Assembly (NCBI GenBank): GCA_023429565.1
Contig: JAEZDJ010000064.1
Location: 1-26,676, forward strand
DNA from: Actinomycetes bacterium
Lineage (GTDB): Bacteria > Actinomycetota > Coriobacteriia > Coriobacteriales > Eggerthellaceae
DNA length: 26,676 nt
Reading direction: 5' to 3'
Positions 16,177-24,931 of this stretch are shown here, in pieces; the first letter of the stretch is position 1; each line of letters opens with the position of its first letter. The position numbers were made by a program, and so were the translations under genes. A model generated the notes under the pieces. The model searched no databases, was not told the DNA's origin, and saw only the letters and a list, made by a program, of their open reading frames with translations.

Positions 16177-17319
16177 ATGATCTATTTCGACAATGCCGCA
16201 ACCACGTTGACCAAGCCGCCGGAAGTGGCTCAGGCGGTCGTTGAGGCCCTCGGGTCGTTCGGAGGGGTGGGCCGCGGGGTGCACGCGGCCTCCCTCGATG
16301 CCGGAATGGCCGTGTATGAGACCCGTGCCGCGCTGGCGCGGCTGTTGGGCGCACCTTCGGCATCGCGCGTCTCGTTCACCTGCAACGTGACTGAATCGCT
16401 CAATATTGCGATCGCCGGGCTGCTGTGTCCCGGCGATCGGGCGGTCACCACGGCGGCATCGCACAATTCCGTGCTTCGTCCGCTGTACCGCAAACGCGAT
16501 GAAGAGGGTTGCGAGATTGCCATTGCTCCCATCATGGCCAATGGCGGGCTTGATGATGACGCATTTGCTCGCATGATGACGCCGGGGACGAAGGTGGTGG
16601 TGGCGACCCATGCATCCAACCTGACCGGCGATGTGTACGACATCGCCCATATGGCATCCCTCGCCCATGAGGTGGGAGCGCTGTTTGTGGTCGACGCGGC
16701 GCAGACGGCGGGACTCGTGCCTATCGATATGGCGCGCGATGGCATCGACGTTGTAGCCTTCACTGGGCACAAGAGCCTGTACGGACCGCAGGGCACCGGC
16801 GGTCTTGCGGTGACCGACGACGTGTCCATCCCTCCGTTCAAAGTGGGAGGTACGGGCATGCACAGCTATGACGAGCGCCATCCCGTTCGCATGCCGGAGA
16901 GCCTGGAGGCTGGCACGCTCAACGGACAGGGAATCGCGGGCTTGGCTGCGGGCGTTGCCTACATCGAGCGTTCGGGCGTCGATGCCATCTGGGTGCGAAC
17001 GGCGGCGTTGCGGCAACGGTTCCTCGAAGGCTGCCGAGGCCTGCCGAGAGTGCAGGTGTGTGGCGGAGGCGGTGTGGCGAACACAGGCATCGTTGCGTTG
17101 AATGTGGGGGATATCGACGCGGCACAGGTGAGCGATGCCCTCAGCGTCGATTACGGCATCTGCACGCGCGCCGGAGCCCATTGCGCGCCGCTCATGCACC
17201 GTGCCTTGGGCACGGAGGTGCAGGGGGCGGTGCGGTTCAGCTTCTCGCATTTCAACACCGAGGATGAGATTGACGAGGGTGTCCGGGCCCTGTCGTCCAT
17301 CGTGGCCGCGTGCTCGTGA
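16177..17319 (+). CDS. Cysteine desulfurase-family PLP enzyme of the selenium-associated type
   Basis: This 380-residue class V aminotransferase-fold protein begins MIYFDNAATTLTKPP, typical of the branch often found beside selenium genes. PLP lysine K199 is in TGHKSLYGPQG. The mobile-loop cysteines are C329 and C336 in GICTRAGAHCAPL, the second in the position expected for the persulfide cysteine. The ATG at 16177 is chosen on homology; AGGAAGGG lies about 14 bases upstream. Upstream residues in the same frame are Arg/Cys/Trp-rich and not family-like. Its stop is one base before the DUF3343 gene. It probably delivers sulfur from cysteine or selenium from selenocysteine to the carrier proteins encoded next to it; which element cannot be told. 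Confidence 0.85.
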   Translation: MIYFDNAATTLTKPPEVAQAVVEALGSFGGVGRGVHAASLDAGMAVYETRAALARLLGAPSASRVSFTCNVTESLNIAIAGLLCPGDRAVTTAASHNSVLRPLYRKRDEEGCEIAIAPIMANGGLDDDAFARMMTPGTKVVVATHASNLTGDVYDIAHMASLAHEVGALFVVDAAQTAGLVPIDMARDGIDVVAFTGHKSLYGPQGTGGLAVTDDVSIPPFKVGGTGMHSYDERHPVRMPESLEAGTLNGQGIAGLAAGVAYIERSGVDAIWVRTAALRQRFLEGCRGLPRVQVCGGGGVANTGIVALNVGDIDAAQVSDALSVDYGICTRAGAHCAPLMHRALGTEVQGAVRFSFSHFNTEDEIDEGVRALSSIVAACS

Positions 17320-17320
17320 C

Positions 17321-17587
17321 ATGGGTGCCCGTGCCGCGACATACTACGTGCTGTTCCATGACCATACCGAAGGTCTTGCGCTGTTCGACCGGGCGAAGCG
17401 GGAGGGGGCTGACGTGCGCATCGCGCCGGCCCCTCGAGAGGCGACCGCCTGCTGCGGCATGTCTCTTCTGGTTGCGGATAACAGCATCGACGCCGTGCGT
17501 CGCCTGATCAACGGCGGAGAATGCAGCTGCGACAGAATCGTCCGGTTGGAAAACCGGATAGACCCTCGTCGCGACATCTATTGCTGA
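17321..17587 (+). CDS. DUF3343 putative Se/S carrier protein (copy 1)
   Basis: This is an 88-residue protein of the DUF3343 family, predicted from gene neighbourhoods to be a selenium or sulfur carrier. It has the family core: an N-terminal strand (YYVLFHDHTEGL), then a Pro-Arg-Glu turn and a cysteine motif, PREATACCGMSL, with a double cysteine instead of the usual single one. More cysteines follow (GECSCD) and one is the last residue. Its ATG lies one base after the desulfurase stop, and its stop overlaps the activase ATG (TGATG), so the three are translated as a unit. That arrangement suggests it passes sulfur or selenium between them; this is inference. Confidence 0.75.
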   Translation: MGARAATYYVLFHDHTEGLALFDRAKREGADVRIAPAPREATACCGMSLLVADNSIDAVRRLINGGECSCDRIVRLENRIDPRRDIYC

Positions 17588-18384
17588 TGGGAGCCATGCG
17601 CATGCACTATGTGGGAATCGACATCGGTTCCACCGCCACGAAGGTGGCGGTGATGGATGAAGGGGGTAACCTGGTCAGGACATTCGTGTGTCCAACAGGA
17701 TTCAGCAGCGTGGACGCGGCGGCGCGGGCGCGTGAGACGCTGGAAGACTCCGGCTTCACGCTGGACGGCTGCGCGGTCGTCGCGACCGGATACGGTCGGG
17801 TGGCCGTGCCCTATGCGGGCAAGGTGGTGACCGAGATCACCTGTCACGGCCGCGGTGCGGCCCACCTGTTCGGCCGGGACGGCGTGGTGGTGGACGTGGG
17901 CGGACAGGACACGAAGGTCATCGCGCTCAAGGACGGGGCGGTGAAGAAGTTCGTCATGAACGACAAGTGCTCGGCGGGCACAGGACGCTTCCTCGAGATC
18001 ATGGCAGACCGTCTTGCGGTGAGCCAAGCTGAGCTCGCAGATCTGGCGCGCGAGGGACAGCCGACAGTCATATCGAACATGTGCACGGTGTTCGCAGAAT
18101 CCGAGGTCATTTCTCTGGTGGGCCGTGGCGAACCGCGCGAGAACATAGCGAACGGAGTGATCGAGTCCGTGGTGGGACGTGTGGCCACGCTGGCAATGCA
18201 GTCGCCGGGCGAGGAATACTTTCTGACCGGGGGTCTGTGTGACAACTCCTATGTGGTGGGACGTCTGGCGGCCCGTTTGGGCAAGCCGGTGGACACGCGG
18301 CCTGAGGCGCGTTATGCGGGCGCCATCGGAGCGGCACTGTGCGCGATGGATGCAGGCGGACGGATTCATGGACGTGAGTGTTAG
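17587..18384 (+). CDS. 2-hydroxyacyl-CoA dehydratase-type activase / double-cubane protein reductase
   Basis: This 265-residue ASKHA ATPase belongs to the HgdC/BcrA-D/DCCP-reductase family. Members form dimers with one bridging 4Fe-4S cluster and inject low-potential electrons on ATP hydrolysis. Motifs are GIDIGSTATKVAVMD near the N-terminus, ATGYGR, VVDVGGQDTKVI, NDKCSAGTGRF with the first cluster cysteine, and NMCTVFAESE with the second. The ATG at 17587 overlaps the previous stop; internal ATGs (17596, 17602) are possible. It is the only such activase in the window and could serve both DCCP1 and DCCP2. Confidence 0.9.
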   Translation: MGAMRMHYVGIDIGSTATKVAVMDEGGNLVRTFVCPTGFSSVDAAARARETLEDSGFTLDGCAVVATGYGRVAVPYAGKVVTEITCHGRGAAHLFGRDGVVVDVGGQDTKVIALKDGAVKKFVMNDKCSAGTGRFLEIMADRLAVSQAELADLAREGQPTVISNMCTVFAESEVISLVGRGEPRENIANGVIESVVGRVATLAMQSPGEEYFLTGGLCDNSYVVGRLAARLGKPVDTRPEARYAGAIGAALCAMDAGGRIHGREC

Positions 18385-18455
18385 GGTAGGGACATCGGGT
18401 CTCGCGAGCCGTTTGAAATGACATGGGGCGCGGTGCCCCAGGAAAGGATCGTGCT

Positions 18456-19070
18456 ATGAAGGTGATAGATGCGTTTGGATTGCAATGCCCCAAGCCGCTC
18501 ATGCTGGCGAAGAAGGAGATTGACGAGGGGAGCCGAGAGGTTGCCGTGCGGGTTGACAATGAGACGGCAGTGAAGAACCTCACGCGCCTCGGCGGCAAGA
18601 CAGGCCTCGGCGTGTCCGTCGACGAGATCGAGGGCGGTTGGCTCGTAGCACTTGCGGAGGGCAAGGATGCCGCGTCGGCGTCGCCGACTCCCGATTCCGC
18701 GGCCGACGGCGCCTGCCCGACGACGGGCGGGTGCGGCTATGCCGTGTTCGTGGGGAAGGACCACGTGGGCGAGGGAGATGGCGAACTCGGCCGCAATCTC
18801 ATGAAGATGGCGCTCTACACGCTTGCTGAAAGCGGCGACGCTCCCGTGTCCCTTTTGTTCATGAACTCCGGCGTCAAGCTGGTTGCCGGGGGCGAGCCAC
18901 AGGTGATCGAGAGTGTAAGCAAGCTGGTTGAACAAGGTACCGAGGTGCTCGTGTGCGGCACGTGCCTCGATTTCTACGACCTGAAAGACCAGCTGGACGC
19001 AGGTGAGGTCTCCAACATGTATGACATCCTCGAGCGGATGCGCGAGGCCGCGAAGGTCATCACGCTGTGA
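18456..19070 (+). CDS. yedF: Selenium metabolism protein YedF (TusA-like plus DsrE-like domains)
   Basis: This 204-residue two-domain protein has an N-terminal TusA/SirA-like sulfur carrier domain with the CPxP motif (GLQCPKPL, C11). A short Ala/Ser/Pro linker leads to a C-terminal DsrE-like domain ending with VLVCGTCLDFYDLKDQL. This architecture defines YedF, repeatedly found beside selD and DUF3343 in selenium-using bacteria. The ATG at 18456 is supported by AGGAAAGG and by the domain start. The stop overlaps the next gene's GTG. It probably carries selenium or sulfur as a perselenide or persulfide; its exact partner is unknown. Confidence 0.9.
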   Translation: MKVIDAFGLQCPKPLMLAKKEIDEGSREVAVRVDNETAVKNLTRLGGKTGLGVSVDEIEGGWLVALAEGKDAASASPTPDSAADGACPTTGGCGYAVFVGKDHVGEGDGELGRNLMKMALYTLAESGDAPVSLLFMNSGVKLVAGGEPQVIESVSKLVEQGTEVLVCGTCLDFYDLKDQLDAGEVSNMYDILERMREAAKVITL

Positions 19071-19375
19071 GGGATAATCGGGAGGCGGGGGAAGGCTGCT
19101 GCGGGTCGGATGCGAAAGGCCCGCGTGGCTACGTGCTTGCCTTTGAATCGACGCATGCTGCCATGGCTGCTGATAAGGTGCTTGCGGGAAGAGGAGCCGT
19201 GCTCATGCCCACCCCGCGCGCCATCAGTGCCGGGTGCGGCATGTCGCTGCGGCTTGAGGCTGCGAACGAGCGGGAAGCCACGGAGGCGGGACTGTCGGTC
19301 CCGGAGGCGCGTGGCCTCATGGCCCTCTATCGGATTGATTCTGGGGGAAGCTATTTCCTTGTTGGAAAGCTTTGA
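19067..19375 (+). CDS. DUF3343 putative Se/S carrier protein (copy 2)
   Basis: This 102-residue protein has the canonical DUF3343 pattern: YVLAFESTHAAMAADKVL, then TPRAISAGCGMSLRLE with a single cysteine. It opens with an extra N-terminal stretch containing a CC pair (GEGCCGSD). The start is GTG at 19067, overlapping the yedF stop by four bases (GTGA). Its TGA lies inside a strong hairpin shared with convergent selD. Pairing with YedF and SelD supports a selenium role. It differs clearly from copy 1, so the two may serve different donors or acceptors. Confidence 0.8.
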   Translation: MRDNREAGEGCCGSDAKGPRGYVLAFESTHAAMAADKVLAGRGAVLMPTPRAISAGCGMSLRLEAANEREATEAGLSVPEARGLMALYRIDSGGSYFLVGKL

Positions 19376-19404
19376 CGAGCTTTTGCCCCGTCAAAGCTTT
19401 CCAA
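19362..19404. terminator. 16-bp stem hairpin spanning the stops of DUF3343 and selD
   Basis: Arms at 19362-19377 and 19389-19404 are exact reverse complements (each contains AAAGCTTT) around an 11-base loop. The plus-strand TGA (19373-19375) and the selD TGA (19391-19393) sit inside opposite arms. No T-tract follows on either strand. It is the only sequence between the two convergent genes. Confidence 0.6.
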
Positions 19405-20452
19405 ACCGGATGGTGCCGGGCTCGTCGGTGACGACCAGCCCGATGCGAGTCGGCTTGCGGCCCGACCGTTTCTCAAATTCGGACTCGAAGGTGTCTGCCT
19501 GCTCGGGCGGCACGGACACCAGCAGGCCTCCCGAGGTCTGCGGGTCGCAGATCACGCCCATGCGGTTGTCGAACTCGTCGTCGTCCAGGTCACCCTGCTG
19601 CACGAACGCTTCGGCCCACTCCTGAATCTCAAAGCTGCGCCCCGGCCGGCAATAGGCTTTCGCGAGTTCGCGCACACCCTCGAACAAGGGCAGCGCATCC
19701 CAGTCGAGCAGGGCGCCCATGCCGGACGCGTCCAGCATCTCGTGCAGATGTCCCGCCACCCCGAACCCGGTCACGTCGGTGGCTGCGTGCACACCCGATG
19801 CGAGCATGGCCTCGGCAGCCGCTTTGTTCAGCTCCATCATCGATTCGATGGCGGGACGCATGCCGGTTTCGTCAACAAGCTCGGCCCGCAGTGCGGAGTT
19901 CATGATGCCGGTGCCGATGTGCTTCGTGTAAAACAGCACATCGCCGGACCGTGCTCCGCCGTTGCGCACGATGGCATCGGGATGCACCGTCCCGAACACG
20001 GCCAGGCCGTACTTCGGCTCGACGTCGTCGATGGTGTGTCCTCCCACTACGAACGCGCCCGCCTCGGCCACCTTGTCGGCTCCGCCGCGCAGCACCTCGC
20101 CGACCACTTCCGTGCCCAGGTCGCAGGGGAAGGCCGCGATGTTGAGCGCGCACAGAGGCGTCGCGCCCATGGCGAACACGTCTGACAGGGCGTTTGCGGC
20201 GGCTATCGCTCCGTATTCATAGGGGCCGTCGACGACGGGGGTGAAGAAGTCAAGCGTGAGCACACCGGCCAGATCGTCGCGGAGCCGGTAGACGGCGGCG
20301 TCGTCCGACGTGTCGAACCCCATCAGGAGATCAGGGTTTTGAGCGGGCATGATACGTTTTAGGATGTCGTTGAGGTCACCCGGACCCCATTTGGCCGCTC
20401 AACCGCCTTTCGACGTAAGTTTCGTCAGCCTTATGCGTTCGATCTCGCTCAT
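19391..20452 (-). CDS. selD: Selenide, water dikinase (selenophosphate synthetase), selenocysteine-containing
   Basis: This 353-residue enzyme makes selenophosphate from selenide and ATP for selenocysteine synthesis. The start is the ATG at 20452, preceded by GAGAGGAGGGATCC. Codon 18 (20399-20401, minus strand) is UGA in the context TSKGG-UGA-AAKWGPGD, exactly where SelD has its catalytic Cys or Sec, so I read it as selenocysteine. The frame continues without interruption into RIMPAQNPDLLMGFDTSDD, the nucleotide-binding start of SelD. A conventional call would begin at an internal ATG (20350) and lose the catalytic residue and glycine-rich loop. A SECIS-like hairpin follows the UGA. It faces the selenium-carrier genes tail to tail. 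Confidence 0.93.
20372..20401 (-). promoter_or_regulatory. SECIS-like element of selD
   Basis: Directly after the UGA (minus strand, 20399-20401) the RNA can form a six-pair stem, GGGGUC with GACCUC, closed by the loop CGGGU (20378-20382). The loop begins 16 bases after the UGA, the range used by bacterial SECIS hairpins that recruit SelB. Loop bases include GGU. Confidence 0.65.
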
Positions 20453-20849
20453 GGATCCCTCCTCTCGACCGTCGCCCTCTCTCGATGAATCAGCTGCAAG
20501 TATAGCAGTCTTGCCGAGCGCTCGGTTCGGATGAACCTGCATCTGGGCGCCAGACGGGTTCAATCATCCGCTGCCGTTGGCTGCGGCAAGAAGGCCGTTC
20601 GCGGGTCATGAAATTCAATACTCTGCCTTTCACCGAAACCTTTCATACCCTCCCTCGGCGGCTGAGCCGGTCGTTCTTCAGCTCCATGATAGGCTTTTTC
20701 GCAAGCCGGACGGAGAGGGGTCGCCGTTCGGACGGCACCATCACGATGGGTCTGCGTCGTGCAAGAGCTATCACGAGCGCCTGGCATTGCTTTTTGGCGC
20801 AGGGTCTCAAATCACGGCCCAACTGGACGAGGGAAAGGAGAAGGAGGAT
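20453..20849. other. Intergenic region between divergent selD and the formate dehydrogenase operon
   Basis: These 397 bases contain a selD promoter candidate at the left end. The right 300 bases have no recognisable gene and no convincing plus-strand promoter, though the formate dehydrogenase promoter must lie here or be atypical. No riboswitch signature was recognised. Confidence 0.45.
20499..20525 (-). promoter_or_regulatory. Candidate selD promoter with 12-bp palindrome
   Basis: The minus strand carries TATACT at 20499-20504 as a -10 box, giving a leader of about 40 bases to the selD ATG. A perfect palindrome CCGAGCGCTCGG at 20514-20525 lies in the spacer, where a repressor or activator could bind. 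A good -35 was not seen. Confidence 0.35.
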
Positions 20850-23800
20850 ATGAATCTGTCACGCAGGGGCTTCTTTAAAGCTGCCGGTGCGGCGTTCGCC
20901 ACAAGTATGGCGTTCGAACTGTCCTCGCAATCGTCGGCATTCGCGGTCGAGCCGTCAGCCGACTGGAAGTTGGTGAACACCGAGGAGTATACAAACACGT
21001 GCTGCTACTGCTCGGGAGGTTGCGGTCTTGTCTGCTCGACGCGCGATGGCGAGCTGATCAATCTTGAAGGAGATCCTGACAATCCCATCAATCGCGGGGG
21101 TTTGTGCCCCAAGGGCGCGACCATGTTTCAGCTGCGCAATGTCATCGACCCCGAGACACGCGAGGTCATCAAGAATCCCAATCGCAAGACTAAGCCCATG
21201 GTGCGTCGGCCTGGGGCTTCCGAGTGGGAGTCCATATCTTGGACGGATGCCGTCAAGGAGATTGCACGTAAGGTGAAGGATACGCGCGACGCAACCTTTA
21301 CCGAGATGTCGAACGGCATCACGGTAAACCGCACGACCGGCATAGCCAGTCTGGGCGGATCGCAGCAAAACTCCGAGGAGGAGTACCTCATTCTCAAGAT
21401 GATGCGTTCCCTCGGTGTCGTTGCCATCGACAACCAGGCGCGTGTTTGACACAGCCCCACGGTTGCCGGTCTGGCAGCTTCATTTGGTCGCGGCTCGATG
21501 ACGGGCCATTGGTGCGACTTCGAAAACGCCGACGTTATCATGACGATCGGTTCGAATAACGTTGAAAACCACCCTGTTTCGACGAAATGGGTCAACAAGG
21601 CTCTCGATCATGGTGCGACTTGGATCGTTGTCGATCCCCGCTATACGCGTTCGGCAGAGCTCGCTGACATCTATTGCCCGATACGTTCGGGCACTGACAT
21701 TGCGTTCTATGGCGGCATGTACAACTACATCATCGAGCACGAGCTCTGGCAGCATGAATATGTGCTGAACTACACCAACGCTTCGTATCTTCTAGACAAG
21801 GACTATTCCTTCGACGTCGATGAGGGCATCTTTTCGGGCTTCGATGAGGATACCGCCACATATAGCAATCATTCTTGGCACTATCAGGTGGAATCCGAAA
21901 AAGAGTGGGACACCTCCGAAACGGGTAGCTACGCATGGGTGAACAAGCCCAATGTGCCTTCCTTCACTCCGCCGGTCTTGGAAGTTCCGAAGAAGGATTC
22001 GACCCTTCAGGATCCCCAATGCGTGTTTCAACAGTTCAAGAAGCACTATTCTCGTTACGATCTCGATACGGTTTCGAGTATCTGCGGCATGGACAAAGAT
22101 ATTCTCGAAAAGGTATATGCCACTTTCGCTTCCACCGGTGCGCCCGAGAAGTCAGGGACAATCCTTTACGCACTCGGCCAGACCCAGCATCACTACGGCG
22201 CTCAGAACTGTCGTGCCATGTCCATCCTGCAACTCCTGTTGGGCAACGCCGGCATGCCGGGCGGCGGCGTGAACGCCATGCGCGGCGAGCCGAACGTGCA
22301 GGGCGCGACTGACATGGGCATGATGGTTCATGAGCACCCTGCCTACCTCAAATGGCCGACCGAGTACGGCACGCCCTCGCTGCGCAAATGGTGCGAGAAC
22401 GAGACCTATGCGGATGGCTATTACACGAACAAGCCAAAGTTCCTCGTGTCGAGTCTCAAGGAATGGTGGGGGGAGAATGCGACCGTCGAGAATGATTATG
22501 GTTATGACTGGTGGCCCAAGGTTCCCAAGTCGCCTGATCTCACCATCATATCGACGTTCGAGCTCATGAATCAAAACGTGATTAAAGGCTATTTCAACTG
22601 GGGCATGAACCCCTGCCATTCGGCACCGAATGCCGGAAATGTGCGAAGGTCCATGGCAAACCTCGACTGGCTTGTCGTGGCCGACTGGGTTGAGACGGAG
22701 TCAGCCTGCTTCTGGAAGGCTCCGGACATGAACGCTGCGGACATTGACACGACGGTGTACTTCTTGCCTGCCGCGTTGGTCTATGAGAAGCCGGGCATCA
22801 TTCTGAACTCGGGACGGTGGCTGCATTATCGCTATCAGGCCGTCGAACCGTGGGACGAGACGAAACCCGACTATGAGATCTGCGACCTCATCTGGACCGA
22901 GATCGTCAACCTCTACAAGCAGGAGGGCGGCGCGAACCCTGCACCGGTCCTGAATGCCAAGTGGGACTATTATGTCGACGGCAAGATTGATCCCCGTCCG
23001 GTGGCTTGGGCTCTCAACGGCTACAAGACCGCCGACTCAGACTTCTCCGAGGCTAAGGTCGACCTGCTTTCCACCTATGGCGATCTGCAGGCCGATGGAT
23101 CGACCGCCTGTGCCATGTGGATATACACGGGCTTTTGGTCGAACAACAAGGCTCCGCTCGATCCGGCTGAACAACCGGTGGGACGCCGTGGCACCGAGGA
23201 CAAGTCAGGCGTGGGCCTGTACTCCGAGTGGGCGTTCTGCTGGCCGAGCAATCGGCGTATCCTATACAACCGCGCCTCGGCAGATCTTTCCGGCAAACCG
23301 TGGAATCCCGATAAGAAGCTCGTTGAGTGGACGGGTGAGAAATGGGATCAGGTTGACGTCGCCGACTTCGTCGTGGCGAAGAATGGGACGCCCGTTCCTC
23401 CAGACAACAAGGCATTCTTCATGCTGTGGGAGCAAAACGGTCGCCTGGAGAGCTATGGCATGAACGATGGGCCGCTGCCGGAGCACTACGAGCCCTTTGA
23501 ATCTCCAGCCGAAAATAAGCTCAACGGGTCACAGAATTCTCCCTGCATCCGCTTCACCGACTATGAGTCGGTCAAGCGTGGTGACCGCTCCGAATACCCC
23601 ATCGGGGTGACCACCTATTCGGTTACCGAGCAATGGCAGACCGGCGGTCAGACTCGCTCATGTCCTGCTCTCGTCGAGGCTTCGCCCGAGCAGTTCATCG
23701 AGATATCGCTCCAATTGGCTGCCGAGAAGGGCATTGAGAACGGAGATATGGTCCGCGTGTTCAACAACCGGGGATCGGTGAAGCTCCATGCCTTGGTCAC

Positions 23801-23987
23801 GCCACGGATCAAACCCTTCACGGTCCATGGCGAAACTGTCCATCAGGTGGGCATGACGCATCACTATGGTTGGGCGGGCGAGTTCGGCACCGGCGATGTG
23901 GTGAACGATCTTCCGCCAAACGTCGGGGATGCCAACACGTTCGTTCCGGAATACAAGGCGTTCCTCGTTGACGTCGAGAAGGCATAG
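20850..23987 (+). CDS. fdnG: Formate dehydrogenase-N type catalytic subunit, selenocysteine-containing, Tat-exported
   Basis: This 1045-residue molybdenum or tungsten bis-MGD enzyme oxidises formate to CO2. It starts MNLSRRGFFKAAGAAF, a twin-arginine signal, so it acts outside the cytoplasmic membrane. The 4Fe-4S ligands are C51, C54, C58 and C86 (CCYCSGGC ... GGLCPKG). Codon 200 (21447-21449) is UGA in the context NQARV-UGA-HSPTVAGLAASFGRG, the position of the catalytic Sec in FdnG. The same frame continues unbroken to 23987. The downstream half has the expected cofactor segments (MTIGSNNVENHPV, NWGMNPCHSAPN, QWQTGGQTR). The ATG follows GGAAAGGAGAAGGAGG. It is followed by ferredoxin and cytochrome subunits. 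A conventional call would give two separate pieces. Confidence 0.95.
21447..21476 (+). promoter_or_regulatory. SECIS element of the formate dehydrogenase gene
   Basis: After the UGA at 21447-21449 the RNA forms UGCC (21464-21467), loop GGUCU (21468-21472) and GGCA (21473-21476), extendable by a U-G and a G-C pair. The GGUCU loop and its distance of 18 bases from the UGA match my recollection of the E. coli fdhF SECIS, the SelB binding site. Confidence 0.88.
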
Positions 23988-24001
23988 GAGGTGGATGGTA
24001 G

Positions 24002-24931
24002 ATGAGTGAGAAAGCTATCCTGTTCGACACCTCCCGCTGCTCGGGATGTCACGGCTGTCAGGTTGCCTGCAAGACGTGGAATGGCCTGCCGTCGCCCTTG
24101 GGAAAGAACGAGAACAAGTTCACGGGCTCTCATCAGAGCCCGATGGACCTGAACGGTGACACGCGGCTGCTCATAAGCTTCAGCGAGAGCGAGGGTGGAC
24201 CCAAAGGCGTAAAGTGGGCTTTTGGCCGACGCAGCTGCCAGCATTGCGGCGATGCCCCCTGTGCCGCGGTGTGTCCCGGCGGGGCCCTCGCCAAGGATGA
24301 AGAGACGGGATTCGTCGCGGTCGACGAGTCCAAATGCATTGGCTGTCAGTATTGCGCAGCGGCCTGTCCCTTCGACGTTCCCCGCTACCATGCGGGAGCG
24401 CGCAGCCTCATCAACAAGTGCACGGCGTGCCTCGACCGCGTTGGGCAGGGCCTCGTCCCTGCTTGCGTGAACACCTGCGCACCCGAAGCCTTGAAGTTCG
24501 GCGATCGCGACGAGATGATAGCGATCGCCCATGAAAGAAAGAACTACCTGTTGTCCAAAGGATACGAGGACGCGGTGGTGTATGGTGAGAACGAGATGGG
24601 CGGCCTCCATGTCATCCAGGTGCTCAAGTATGGCGTCGCAGCGCACGGCCAAGTGGAGAACCCGCAGGCGAGCCCAACCGTCGCGCTCACGCAGATCATG
24701 AAGCCGGTCACGGGTGCAGTCACCGGCCTGACGGTTGCGGGTCTGGCCGCCATGTTTGCCTTAGGAGTGGGATACCGGCGCGACAAGCTTGCCTACAATC
24801 CCGAAACCGAGGACACCATCAGTGTCGACACCGGCAAGGTCGTCAAGCATGGCGATGGCCAGGACGATGAGTCGGTGAAGGAGCACATCCTGGAGAATCT
24901 GGGCGGCAAGAAAGGAGGCCGCAATGAGTAA
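24002..24931 (+). CDS. fdnH: Formate dehydrogenase iron-sulfur subunit (four 4Fe-4S clusters, C-terminal anchor)
   Basis: This 309-residue electron-transfer subunit carries four ferredoxin-like cysteine clusters: C13/C16/C19/C23 (CSGCHGCQVAC), then CQHCGDAPCAAVCPGG, CIGCQYCAAACPFD, and CTACLDRVGQGLVPACVNTC. A hydrophobic segment near 240-262 (VTGLTVAGLAAMFALGVG) would anchor it in the membrane, followed by a polar tail, as in FdnH. It passes electrons from the catalytic subunit to the cytochrome. It has no signal peptide, so export would be piggyback with the Tat subunit. The ATG at 24002 follows TAGGAGGTGG, which includes the previous stop. Confidence 0.93.
   Translation: MSEKAILFDTSRCSGCHGCQVACKTWNGLPSPLGKNENKFTGSHQSPMDLNGDTRLLISFSESEGGPKGVKWAFGRRSCQHCGDAPCAAVCPGGALAKDEETGFVAVDESKCIGCQYCAAACPFDVPRYHAGARSLINKCTACLDRVGQGLVPACVNTCAPEALKFGDRDEMIAIAHERKNYLLSKGYEDAVVYGENEMGGLHVIQVLKYGVAAHGQVENPQASPTVALTQIMKPVTGAVTGLTVAGLAAMFALGVGYRRDKLAYNPETEDTISVDTGKVVKHGDGQDDESVKEHILENLGGKKGGRNE

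Noticed and set aside
20577..20849. In-frame extension of formate dehydrogenase upstream of 20850
   Set aside because: The Tat signal and a strong ribosome site mark 20850 as the start; the upstream residues are not family-like.
21447..21449. Stop codon splitting formate dehydrogenase, suggesting a pseudogene
   Set aside because: The frame continues with conserved family sequence and a SECIS hairpin at the standard distance, so UGA codes for selenocysteine.
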